A stretch of DNA of 64,000 bases from [Actinomadura] parvosata subsp. kistnae (GTDB taxonomy: Bacteria > Actinomycetota > Actinomycetes > Streptosporangiales > Streptosporangiaceae): contig NZ_OOHJ01000022.1 of assembly GCF_900323885.1 (NCBI RefSeq), positions 868,001 through 932,000 on the forward strand, given 5' to 3'. Shown piece by piece: positions 1 through 7,355 of the stretch. Numbering within the stretch: the stretch's first letter is position 1; the number at the start of each line of letters is the position of its first letter. The notes under the pieces were generated by a model. It made no database searches. It was not told the origin of the DNA and saw only the letters and a program-made list of their open reading frames with translations. The translations under genes and the position numbers were made by a program.

Positions 1-17
1 TCCGGTGAGGAACCCCT

Positions 18-52
18 GACGGGCCGCCCGGGCAGGGCGGCCCGTCGTTTTT
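18..52 (+). terminator. Rho-independent terminator of an upstream gene
   Basis: A perfect 12-base stem (18-29 pairing with 35-46) with a 5-base loop is followed by a run of five T. The T run lies on the + strand, so it should end a gene that lies left of the window. No part of that gene is visible. Confidence 0.7.
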
Positions 53-200
53 CGGGTGGAGTGAGAGCATTTGAGCAGCGATCGGTTCGGCCGCACGCCG
101 TTTCCCCTATTCTCGTCCTGACCGGGAAAGCGCGGCACAATCCACAAGTCGGGCAAACGGCATTTTGCCCTCTTTTCTTGGGATATTCCGGGAGGGCGCC

Positions 201-872
201 TTGGGAAACGAACCGGGTCCGAGCCCCCAGGACCGACCGGCCGCCTCTCCCGCGCGGCGGCGCGCCCCGGTGCTGATCAGCCTCGCCGTGGCCCTGCTCG
301 CCTTCGCCGTGACCTGGTGGATCGTGACCGCGAACCCGTCGCGGCCGATCCAGCACGCCGGCGCCGGCCAGGGCGTGGCGCCCACCAGCCCGAAGACCCG
401 CACGGAGCGCACTCCCAAGACGGCGGCCTCGGCCCGGCGCCAGGCCGAGGCGATCGAGGAACTGCTGTCGAACAGCAGGTCCGCCCGTGCCGGCCTCTCC
501 GACGCGCTCGCCGCGGCCGGCCGGTGCGACCCGAAGGGGCTGGAGGCCGTCCGCGACATCACGGTCAGCCGCCGCGACCAGCTCGCCCTGGCCAAGGCGC
601 TCGACGTGAGCGCGCTGAAGGGCGGCAGCCGGATCAAGGACGCCCTGGTCGACGCGCTGAACCTCTCCCACGACGCCGACATCGCGTTCCTGGCCTGGGC
701 GGGGCGGCACGCGGAGGAGAACTGCGCGGGGCCGGTCGGGAGCGACCGCGACTACCGGCGGGGACTGGAGCGGTCGGAGGCGGCGCAGAAGGCGAAAACG
801 CGTTTCGCGGCGGCGTGGCGGCCGATCGCGCAAACGTACGGGCTGACCGCGTGGAAGCCCGGGCAGATCTGA
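201..872 (+). CDS. Membrane-anchored protein of unknown function
   Basis: I do not recognise the family. I chose TTG 201 because GGAGG at 191-195 sits five bases upstream; an in-frame TTG at 165 has no such site. The product is 223 residues: a short polar, Pro/Arg-rich N-terminus, one hydrophobic segment (LISLAVALLAFAVTWWIV, about 24-42), a basic linker, then a helical charged domain. Two cysteines (in GRCDP and ENCAG) lie on the C-terminal side of the membrane segment and could form a disulphide if that domain is outside, as expected for a single-anchor type II topology. The gene stands alone between a terminator and the next gene, so context gives no role. Confidence 0.6.
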   Translation: MGNEPGPSPQDRPAASPARRRAPVLISLAVALLAFAVTWWIVTANPSRPIQHAGAGQGVAPTSPKTRTERTPKTAASARRQAEAIEELLSNSRSARAGLSDALAAAGRCDPKGLEAVRDITVSRRDQLALAKALDVSALKGGSRIKDALVDALNLSHDADIAFLAWAGRHAEENCAGPVGSDRDYRRGLERSEAAQKAKTRFAAAWRPIAQTYGLTAWKPGQI

Positions 873-988
873 TCTCCCGCCATTTCGCCGCCCCGCAATT
901 TGTGGTTGAGTCGCGAAATAGCGGAATGCCGCTTGATCCGTCACGGGTCGCAGACGAGCGTCCCACCGGCGACACGAAGGAGGCACGC

Positions 989-1582
989 ATGTTCATGCCG
1001 CGCTCTCTGTTCAGGCTGGCGGCCGGCGCGGCGGCGGGGTACCTGCTCGCCGTCCGCCCGTGGCACCTGCGCTGGGGTGCCGACGACCGCGAGGTGCACG
1101 CGGAGATGCCGGGCGACGACCTCGTCAGGCAGCCGCAGTACCAGGCCACCAGGGCGATCACGGTCGAGGCGCCCGCGGCCACCGTCTGGGCCTGGCTGGT
1201 GCGGCTCGGCGGCTACCAGCCCGACGCCGCGCCCCGCCCCGCGACGAGCGGGCACGAGGAGCCGCCAGGGCGGGAGCAGCAGGACCTCAAGGTCGGCGAC
1301 GTGCTGGCGAGCGGGTCCGGCGGCTCCGGGTTCGTGGTGGAGCAGATCGACCCGCCGCACACGCTGGTGCTGATCATGCGGGGCGCCGACGCGACCACCA
1401 CGTGCTCGGTCGCGCTGCGCGACCTGGAGGACGCCAGGACCCGGCTGATCTTCCGGGTGCGCATCCGGGCGGAGCCGGGCGTGCGCGGCACCACGTACCT
1501 CGCCACGATGGACATCGGCGACTTCCTCACGGTGCGGCGGCAGCTGCTGACGATCAAGGAGCGCGCCGAGTCCTCCCGCTGA
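989..1582 (+). CDS. SRPBCC-fold protein with N-terminal membrane anchor
   Basis: This 197-residue protein has a hydrophobic N-terminus (about 8-22) and then an SRPBCC (START-like) domain. The visible features are the opening strand and helix ITVEAPAATVWAWLVRLGGY, the strand DPPHTLVLIM, and a C-terminal helix (FLTVRRQLLTIKERAE). Proteins of this fold bind hydrophobic ligands in a deep pocket, and some are cyclases; the ligand cannot be read here. ATG 989 follows GAAGGAGG at 976-983. A hairpin at 1594-1622 follows the stop, so it is probably monocistronic. Confidence 0.75.
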   Translation: MFMPRSLFRLAAGAAAGYLLAVRPWHLRWGADDREVHAEMPGDDLVRQPQYQATRAITVEAPAATVWAWLVRLGGYQPDAAPRPATSGHEEPPGREQQDLKVGDVLASGSGGSGFVVEQIDPPHTLVLIMRGADATTTCSVALRDLEDARTRLIFRVRIRAEPGVRGTTYLATMDIGDFLTVRRQLLTIKERAESSR

Positions 1583-1593
1583 CGGCCCGCCGG

Positions 1594-1622
1594 CCACGAC
1601 CGCCTTCACCGGGCGGTCGTGG
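1594..1622 (+). terminator. Hairpin after the SRPBCC gene
   Basis: Arms 1594-1604 and 1612-1622 pair perfectly over 11 bases with a 7-base loop, 12 bases after the stop codon. There is no T run beyond two T, so termination would rely on the stem. Confidence 0.5.
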
Positions 1623-1664
1623 TTGACGTGACGGCCTCCGCGCGCTTACGGTTCCGGCGTTCGG

Positions 1665-1697
1665 CGATATATATCGTCACATATCCGAAACTTTCGG
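1665..1697 (+). promoter_or_regulatory. Two palindromes upstream of the GH30 gene, one xylanase-operator-like
   Basis: CGATATATATCG (1665-1676) is a perfect 12-base palindrome. CCGAAACTTTCGG (1685-1697) is an odd-length perfect inverted repeat overlapping the ribosome site GGAGG (1696-1700). The CGAAA-N-TTTCG core matches the inverted repeat described upstream of xylanase genes in Streptomyces, where a LacI-type repressor binds. A repressor sitting here would cover the translation start region. That this site is bound is inference. Confidence 0.5.
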
Positions 1698-1706
1698 AGG
1701 CGCGCC

Positions 1707-3038
1707 ATGTTGCGAGGACTCGTCGCCATCAGCCTGCTCGGCTTACCCGCGCCGCACCCGGCCCAGCCCGTCGGCCCTCCGGCCATCACGGTGAACGAGC
1801 GCGTCCGCCACCAGGAGATCGACGGCTTCGGCATCTCCCAGGCGTTCCGGCGCAACGAGCTGCTCAAGGCCCTGCCGGCCGACAAGCAGCGCGAGGTCCT
1901 CGACCTGTGGTTCGACCGGAACAAGGGGGCCGGGCTGAGCATCCTGCGGCTCGGCATCGGCTCCTCCCCCACCGGCAGCCCGTACGACCACATGGTCTCC
2001 ATCCAGCCCGACAACCCCGGCGGCCCCGACGCCCCGCCCAAGTACGTGTGGGACGGCGACGACAACAGCCAGGTGTGGGTGGCCAAGGAGGCCCAGCGGT
2101 ACGGCGTCAAGCGTTTCTTCGCCGACGCCTGGAGCGCCCCCGGCTACATGAAGGACAACGGCGACGACAAGAACGGCGGCACGCTGCTGCCCGAGTGGCA
2201 GCGCGCGTACGCGAACTACCTGGTCGCCTACACGAAGTTCTACGCGAAGGAAGGCATCAGGATCACCGACCTCGGGTTCACCAACGAGCCCGACTGGACG
2301 GCCTCCTACGCCTCCATGCGCTTCACCCCGGAGCAGGCCGCCCAGTTCGTCAAGGTGCTGGGGCCGATCGCCAGGAACACGAAGCTGGTCTGCTGCGACT
2401 CGTTCGGCTGGAACGAGGCCAAGGCGTACACGGCGGCGATCGAGGCCGACCCCGAGGCCCGCCGCTGGGTGAAGACGCACACCGGCCACACCTACGCCAG
2501 CCCCGTCGACGCCCCGCTGCCGACGGCCAGGAAGAGCTGGATGTCGGAGTGGAACCCCAACGGCAGCACGTGGAACGAGGCGTGGGACGACGGCAGCGGC
2601 TACGACGGCTTCGCGATCGCGCAGGCCGTGCACGACGCGCTCACGCTGGGCGACGTCAGCGCCTACGTCTACTGGCTGGGCGGCTCGCGCGGCACGACCA
2701 GGGCGCTGCTGCAGCTCGACGACGTGAACAAGGAGTACCACGTGTCGAAGCGGCTGTGGGCGCTGGCCGCGTACAGCCGGTTCATCCGGCCGGGCGCGGT
2801 GCGGGTGGAGGCGAGCGCGGCCGATCCGGCGGTGAAAGTTTCAGCGTTCCGCAACGCGGACGGCTCGCGCGTGATCGTGGCGCTCAACACGGGCACCACG
2901 CCCGTCACGTGGCAGGGCGTCCACGGGCGGGCGACCGCGTACGTGACGGACAACGCCAACAACCTGACCCCGTCCGCCGTGACGGGCCGCACGGTGACGC
3001 TCCAGCCGCGCGCGCTCACGACCGTCGTGATCAGGTGA
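1707..3038 (+). CDS. Secreted GH30-family glycoside hydrolase, probably a xylanase
   Basis: The 443-residue product starts with a hydrophobic secretion signal (about 20 residues), then IDGFGISQAFRRNELL, typical of the first strand of the GH30 barrel. The acid/base glutamate is in GFTNEPDW and the nucleophile in SWMSEW, each at the end of a predicted strand, as in clan GH-A. The C-terminal 90 residues form the beta-sandwich that flanks the barrel in GH30 (AFRNADGSRVIVALN). Within the family it looks closer to the xylan-active branches than to glucosylceramidases, but the subfamily cannot be fixed by eye. The operator upstream supports xylan control. It is secreted and would supply sugars to the importer encoded convergently downstream. 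Confidence 0.85.
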   Translation: MLRGLVAISLLGLPAPHPAQPVGPPAITVNERVRHQEIDGFGISQAFRRNELLKALPADKQREVLDLWFDRNKGAGLSILRLGIGSSPTGSPYDHMVSIQPDNPGGPDAPPKYVWDGDDNSQVWVAKEAQRYGVKRFFADAWSAPGYMKDNGDDKNGGTLLPEWQRAYANYLVAYTKFYAKEGIRITDLGFTNEPDWTASYASMRFTPEQAAQFVKVLGPIARNTKLVCCDSFGWNEAKAYTAAIEADPEARRWVKTHTGHTYASPVDAPLPTARKSWMSEWNPNGSTWNEAWDDGSGYDGFAIAQAVHDALTLGDVSAYVYWLGGSRGTTRALLQLDDVNKEYHVSKRLWALAAYSRFIRPGAVRVEASAADPAVKVSAFRNADGSRVIVALNTGTTPVTWQGVHGRATAYVTDNANNLTPSAVTGRTVTLQPRALTTVVIR

Positions 3039-3042
3039 GATC

Positions 3043-3084
3043 TCGGGCCCGCGGCGGGAGGCGCAGCTCCCGCCGCGGGCCCGA
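3043..3084. terminator. Strong bidirectional hairpin between GH30 and the importer operon
   Basis: An 18-base perfect stem (3043-3060 with 3067-3084, 6-base loop) lies between two convergent genes, four bases after the GH30 stop and 20 bases before the permease stop. No T run, so it is typical of GC-rich actinomycete terminators. Confidence 0.65.
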
Positions 3085-3103
3085 CCCCCACACCGGCGCG
3101 GGC

Positions 3104-3919
3104 TCAGCCCTTCGTCCCGGTGTGGGCGATGCCCTGGATGAACTGCCGCTGCAGGAAGACGAACACGGCGATCACCGGTAGCGAGGCGATCAGCGACCCG
3201 GCCATCAGCACGGGGTAGTCGGTCTGGTACTGCCCCTGGAGCGCGGCCAGGCCCGCCGACAGCGTCATCTTCTCCGGGTCGGTGTTGACCACCAGCGGCC
3301 AGAACAGGTCGTTCCACGCCCACAGCAGCGTGAGCACGGCCAGCGCGACCAGGCCGGGCCGGGCCAGCGGCAGCATGATCGACCAGTAGATCCGCCACGG
3401 CCCCGCGCCGTCGAGCCGGGCGGCCTCCTCGATCTCGCGCGGCAACCCCAGGAAGAACTGCCGCAGCAGGAACACCCCGAACGCGCTGAACAGCCCCGGC
3501 ACGATGATCGCCTGGAGGCTGTTGAGCCAGCCGAGCGCGGACATGATCTGGTACTGCGGGATCACGAAGAGCTGCGGCGGCACCATGAGCACCGACAGGA
3601 ACAGCCCGAACAGCAGGTTCCTGCCGGGGAAGCGCAGCCGGGCGAAGGCGTAGGCGGCCATCGAGCAGAACAGCACCTGCCCGGCCACCCGCCCCGCGGC
3701 CATGACGACGGTGTTGAGGAACTGCTCGCCGAATGGCAGCAGGTCGAAGACCTTCGCGTAGTTGTCCCAGCGGCCCTCGGGCAGGAACGTCGGCGGCACG
3801 GCGGTGGCGCTGCTCAGCGTCTTGAGCGAGGTGATGATCTGCCAGGCGAACGGCGCCACCATCAGCAGCGACGAGATGATCAGCACCGCGTGCAGGCCCA
3901 GCGGGCGACGCTCAGACAT
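3104..3919 (-). CDS. Sugar ABC importer, inner-membrane permease 2 (MalG type)
   Basis: At 271 residues this is the normal size for the second CUT1-family permease. It shows six hydrophobic segments, beginning with HAVLIISSLLMVAPFAWQII, and the cytoplasmic EAA loop (EEAARLDGAGPWRIYW) that docks onto the ATPase. It overlaps the upstream permease gene by eight bases (3912-3919), which implies translational coupling. Its partners are the permease 1 and binding protein genes upstream. No ATPase gene is in the cluster; CUT1 systems of actinomycetes commonly share one MsiK-type ATPase encoded elsewhere. The sugar is not readable from sequence; neighbours suggest an oligosaccharide from plant polymer. 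Confidence 0.9.
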   Translation of the reverse strand: MSERRPLGLHAVLIISSLLMVAPFAWQIITSLKTLSSATAVPPTFLPEGRWDNYAKVFDLLPFGEQFLNTVVMAAGRVAGQVLFCSMAAYAFARLRFPGRNLLFGLFLSVLMVPPQLFVIPQYQIMSALGWLNSLQAIIVPGLFSAFGVFLLRQFFLGLPREIEEAARLDGAGPWRIYWSIMLPLARPGLVALAVLTLLWAWNDLFWPLVVNTDPEKMTLSAGLAALQGQYQTDYPVLMAGSLIASLPVIAVFVFLQRQFIQGIAHTGTKG

Positions 3920-4832
3920 AGTGCACCCACCTGCGCTGGAGCCGGAACTGCAGGATCGTCAGCACCGCGATGAGCACGAGCAGCGCCATCACGATGGCGG
4001 CGGCGTAACCCCGGTCGTTGGTGACGAAGGCCCGCTCGTAGAAGAGCTGCACGACGGTCTGCAGCCGCGAGTACGCCGGGTTCGCCCGCGCCGCCTGCCC
4101 CGACCCGGTCATCACGAAGACCAGGTCGAACAGCTGCAGCGAGCCGATCACGGAGACGATCGAGATGAAGAACGCGGTCGGCGACAACATCGGCAGCGTG
4201 ATCCTGAAGAACTGGCGGACGCGGCCGGCGCCGTCCATGGACGCGGCCTCGTACAGCTCCTTCGGGATGGCCTGCATGCCGGCCAGGAAGATGATCAGGT
4301 TGTAGCCGACGCTGCTCCAGACACCCACGACGATCAGCGCGTACAGGGCGGTGGCCGGGTCGGCGATCCAGTTGGGGCCGTCGATGCCGGCCAGCGCGAG
4401 CACCTGGTTGATCAGGCCGTAGTCGCCGTTGTAGAGCCAGCGCCACAACATCGCGACCGCGACCGGCATGGTCACCACCGGCAGGAAGAACGCGGTGCGG
4501 TACAGGGTCACGCCGCCGAGGCCCGGCCGGTTGAGCAGCGCGGCGAACACGATCGCGATCGGGATCCCGAGCAGGCCCAGCACGGTGTAGGTGAGCGTGT
4601 TGAGCACCGCCCGGCCCACCTCGGGATCGCCGAACAGGCGGGCGTAGTTCTCCAAACCCGTCCAGGTGTGGCCGCCGAACGCGCCCCACTCGGTGAAGGA
4701 GAAGTAGGCGGTCTGCAGGACGGGCCACAGGTAGAAGATCGCCAGGCCGAGCCCCGTGGGGGCGATGAACGCGTACCCCCACAGGGCCTCGGTCCACGGC
4801 TTGCGGCTCGCCGCGTGTTTTCTTCCGGTCAT
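3912..4832 (-). CDS. Sugar ABC importer, inner-membrane permease 1 (MalF type)
   Basis: I start this gene at ATG 4832, which overlaps the stop of the binding protein gene as ATGA (4829-4832). The reading frame extends much further upstream but only as a shadow of that gene. The 306-residue product has six membrane segments, the first being GYAFIAPTGLGLAIFYLWPV, and the EAA loop ELYEAASMDGAGRVRQFFRI. Family knowledge makes it the heterodimer partner of the permease encoded next. The tight overlaps on both sides mean one transcript for all three importer genes. Confidence 0.9.
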   Translation of the reverse strand: MTGRKHAASRKPWTEALWGYAFIAPTGLGLAIFYLWPVLQTAYFSFTEWGAFGGHTWTGLENYARLFGDPEVGRAVLNTLTYTVLGLLGIPIAIVFAALLNRPGLGGVTLYRTAFFLPVVTMPVAVAMLWRWLYNGDYGLINQVLALAGIDGPNWIADPATALYALIVVGVWSSVGYNLIIFLAGMQAIPKELYEAASMDGAGRVRQFFRITLPMLSPTAFFISIVSVIGSLQLFDLVFVMTGSGQAARANPAYSRLQTVVQLFYERAFVTNDRGYAAAIVMALLVLIAVLTILQFRLQRRWVHYV

Positions 4833-6082
4833 TCCTTGGCCAGCAGGTCGTTCATCGCCGCCGCGAGGTCGGCCGCCGCCTTCTCGACCGGCACCTCGCC
4901 CGTCCACGCCTTGGTGAGGTGCGTGAGCTCGGCCTCCTGCCAGGCGGCGGTGTTCTTGGAGACCGGGTACGGCACCGCGTACGCGACCGAGTCGAGGAAC
5001 GTCTGCAGCTTCCACTCCGGGTGGGCCTTCACCCAGTCCTGCTGGGTGCCGTTGTACGCCGGGATCGGGCCCTTCTTGCCCAGAATCTCGGCGGCCTTCT
5101 TGGAGCCGAGGAACTTGACGAATGCCCACGCCTGCGCCGGGTGCTCGGTCTTGGCCGACACGACGTTGGCGACGCCGTGGATGATCGTGGCCTGCTTCTC
5201 GCCCTTCGGCAGCGGGGCGACGTCCACCTTGTCCTTGGTGTAGTCGTTCTTGCCGAACTCGGCCACGTTCCAGGAGCCGCCCCAGTACATCGCCAGCTTG
5301 CCGGCCTCGAAGAGCTGCAGCGGGGTGGTGTCGGTCATGGTCTTGAGGTCGGGCGACTGCTTGGCGGCGATGAGGTCGGTCCAGAACTTCAGGCCGGCGA
5401 TCGTCTTCGGGTCGGCGTAGCCGGACTGCTTGCCGTCGGGGGAGATCACGTAGCCGCCGGCCTGGTAGATCGTGTTGTACTGGTACTCCTGGAAGCTCGT
5501 GAGCTGGGCGCCGACGGCGTACACGCCCTTCTTCGCGTCGGTGAGCCTGGCGGCGGCCTCCTTGAAGTCGGCCCAGGTCCAGTCGTCGGCCGGATACTTC
5601 ACCTTCGCGGCGTCGAAGAGCGTCTTGTTGTACCAGACGCCGACCGTGTCCATGTCCTTCGGCAGGCCGTACAGCTTGCCCTCGTAGGTGTAGAGGTCCA
5701 CCAGCGGCTTGGGGTAGACCGAGGTGTCGACCTGCTCCTCGATCGGCCTGATCACGCCGTTGGAGGCGTAGAGCTGGAAGTTGGGGCCGTTCATCCAGAA
5801 GACGTCGGGCGCCGCGCCGCCGCTGACCGCGGCCTTCATCTTCGTCCAGTAGTCGACCCACGGGGTGAGCTGGACGTCCACGGTGATGCTCGGGTAGGTC
5901 TTGGTGAACTCCGCGGCCAGCTCCTGCATGACCGCCTGCTGGGTGGCGTCCCAGACGCCGTAGGACAGCTTCACCCTCTCCTCGGGCTGCGTGTCCGTGC
6001 CGGCCTGCTCACCGCCGCCGCAGGCGGAGGCGAGCAGTGCCGCGCAGAGGAGGGCCGCACCGCTCCGTGCCGACTTCCACAT
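4829..6082 (-). CDS. Sugar ABC importer, lipoprotein binding protein (extracellular)
   Basis: The 417-residue product has a lipoprotein signal with lipobox LASAC (Cys about residue 21), so it would be held on the outer face of the membrane by a lipid. The mature part resembles family 1 solute-binding proteins: KLSYGVWDATQQAVMQELAA at the N-terminus and the hinge-region segments LFEAGKLAMYWGG and KKGPIPAYNGTQQDW. Being first in the operon fits the need for excess binding protein. A candidate ROK operator lies 30-56 bases upstream of the start (6111-6138). The ligand is unknown; a xylo-oligosaccharide is a reasonable guess from the GH30 neighbour. Confidence 0.88.
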   Translation of the reverse strand: MWKSARSGAALLCAALLASACGGGEQAGTDTQPEERVKLSYGVWDATQQAVMQELAAEFTKTYPSITVDVQLTPWVDYWTKMKAAVSGGAAPDVFWMNGPNFQLYASNGVIRPIEEQVDTSVYPKPLVDLYTYEGKLYGLPKDMDTVGVWYNKTLFDAAKVKYPADDWTWADFKEAAARLTDAKKGVYAVGAQLTSFQEYQYNTIYQAGGYVISPDGKQSGYADPKTIAGLKFWTDLIAAKQSPDLKTMTDTTPLQLFEAGKLAMYWGGSWNVAEFGKNDYTKDKVDVAPLPKGEKQATIIHGVANVVSAKTEHPAQAWAFVKFLGSKKAAEILGKKGPIPAYNGTQQDWVKAHPEWKLQTFLDSVAYAVPYPVSKNTAAWQEAELTHLTKAWTGEVPVEKAAADLAAAMNDLLAKE

Positions 6083-6110
6083 CTCCCGGTCCTCTCCTAG
6101 AACGTGGGAG

Positions 6111-6138
6111 TAATGATGGAGTCCAGGAAAATTGTTGG
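6111..6138. promoter_or_regulatory. Candidate ROK-regulator operator, copy 1
   Basis: TAATGATGG at 6111-6119 opens a 28-base stretch that matches 21 of 28 positions with 7317-7344, upstream of the Gfo/Idh gene. It is A/T-rich in an otherwise GC-rich region and sits between the ROK gene and the importer operon, where a repressor of the importer would bind. Confidence 0.55.
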
Positions 6139-6163
6139 CAAGAGTGGCCGTGTTACAGAACCC

Positions 6164-7282
6164 TCACGGGCGGCTCACAAGAGGGGTCCGCCCATCCAGG
6201 AGACGGTCCTCGACGTCGTCGAGCGCCAGGCGCACGGCGCCCAGCACCACGGCCTCGTCGCCGAGCGCCGACATGCGCACCTCCGGCGTGCGGATGCACC
6301 AGCGGTCCAGCTCCCGCTTGAGCGGCTCGATGAGCACGTCGGCCGAGCGCGAGAAGCCGCCGCCGACCACGACCATCTGCGGGTCCAGCGTCAGGACCAG
6401 CGCGGACGCGCCCAGCGCGAGGTCCTTCACGTACTTGCGCACCGCCGCCAGCGCCGCCTTGTCGCCCTCCCGCGCGGCGGCGAAGACGTCCCCCGCCTCC
6501 CCACCCAGGTGCTCCTGGGCGCGGATCCAGCCGAGCACGGGCAGCGCGCCGATCTCGCCCGAGGCGTTGCCGAAGCCCCGGTGCAGCTTGCCGTCGATGA
6601 CCAGGCCCGCCCCGGTACGCAGGCCGGCCAGCAGGAACACCATGTCCTTGGCGTACCGGGCCACGCCGCGCCAGCACTCGGCCAGGGCGGCGAGCTTGCT
6701 GTCGTTCTCGACCAGCACGGGGGCCGGGGCGAGGCGGCGTACGTGCGCGGCCAGGTCCACGCCCGTCCACTCGGGCAGCGCCTCCGACAGCATCACCTTG
6801 CCGCCGCCGTCGACCAGCCCCGTCGTGCCGACCCCGGACGCCCACACGTCCGCGCCCGCCAGCCCGGCGCCCTCCAGCGCCTCCTCGACCGCCCGGTCCA
6901 CCGCCTCCAGGCGTTCGAGCCGGCCCATCTCGGGGGTGACCGGCACGCGGGCGGTGTGCTGCACGTTCCCGTCGAGGTCGGCGACCACCGCGCGGATCTT
7001 GTGCCCGCCGATGTCGACGCCGAGCACCCGGCCCGCGTCGGCCCTGAACCGGTAGCGCCTGGCCGGGCGGCCCACCCCGCCCGCCGTGGCGCCCGCCTCC
7101 GCCACCCAGCCCTTCCGCAGCAGCTCGCGCACCACGTCCTCGGTCGAGGCGCGCGACAGGCCCGTGCGCTTGGCGACCTCCGTGAGCGTGAGCGACGGCT
7201 GGCCCTTCAGCACCCTGATCACGGCCAGCGCGTTGAGCTGCCGGAGCCGCGACAGGTCACCGCCGCTCATCTCCGCGGCCAT
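6164..7282 (-). CDS. ROK-family transcriptional regulator
   Basis: The 372-residue protein has an N-terminal winged helix (about 10-75: NALAVIRVLKGQPSLTLTEV then GLSRASTEDVVRELLRKGWV) and a C-terminal sugar-kinase-like domain starting at RVLGVDIGGHKIRAVVADLD. It lacks the CxCGxxGC zinc-binding motif usual after the GEIG motif: the matching stretch (GEIGALPVLGWIRAQEHLGG) has no cysteine. It therefore probably senses a ligand without the usual zinc site and is unlikely to be an active kinase. ATG 7282 follows AAGGGGGG. It precedes the importer operon on the same strand and diverges from the Gfo/Idh gene; shared sequence blocks on both sides suggest that it controls both. Confidence 0.88.
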   Translation of the reverse strand: MAAEMSGGDLSRLRQLNALAVIRVLKGQPSLTLTEVAKRTGLSRASTEDVVRELLRKGWVAEAGATAGGVGRPARRYRFRADAGRVLGVDIGGHKIRAVVADLDGNVQHTARVPVTPEMGRLERLEAVDRAVEEALEGAGLAGADVWASGVGTTGLVDGGGKVMLSEALPEWTGVDLAAHVRRLAPAPVLVENDSKLAALAECWRGVARYAKDMVFLLAGLRTGAGLVIDGKLHRGFGNASGEIGALPVLGWIRAQEHLGGEAGDVFAAAREGDKAALAAVRKYVKDLALGASALVLTLDPQMVVVGGGFSRSADVLIEPLKRELDRWCIRTPEVRMSALGDEAVVLGAVRLALDDVEDRLLDGRTPLVSRP

Positions 7283-7316
7283 CGGCCCCCCTTGCTGTCC
7301 GCTTTCTCAGCCCGAA

Positions 7317-7345
7317 TAATGATGGTCTCCATGATATTTCTTCGG
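7317..7345. promoter_or_regulatory. Candidate ROK-regulator operator, copy 2
   Basis: This block begins TAATGATGG, contains ATGGTCTCCAT (ATGG and CCAT arms round three bases) and ends in TTTCTTCGG. It is the partner of the 6111-6138 block. It lies in the 73-base gap between the divergent ROK and oxidoreductase genes, so a bound protein could act on both promoters. Confidence 0.55.
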
Positions 7346-7355
7346 GGAAGGTTCC

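Noticed and set aside
2834..2842. GAAAGTTTC inside the GH30 gene as a second operator
   Set aside because: Nine bases within coding sequence, far from any promoter; chance is a sufficient explanation, so it is only mentioned.
3912..5861. 649-codon version of permease 1
   Set aside because: The upstream part is a shadow of the binding-protein gene; ATG 4832 gives normal length and an ATGA overlap.
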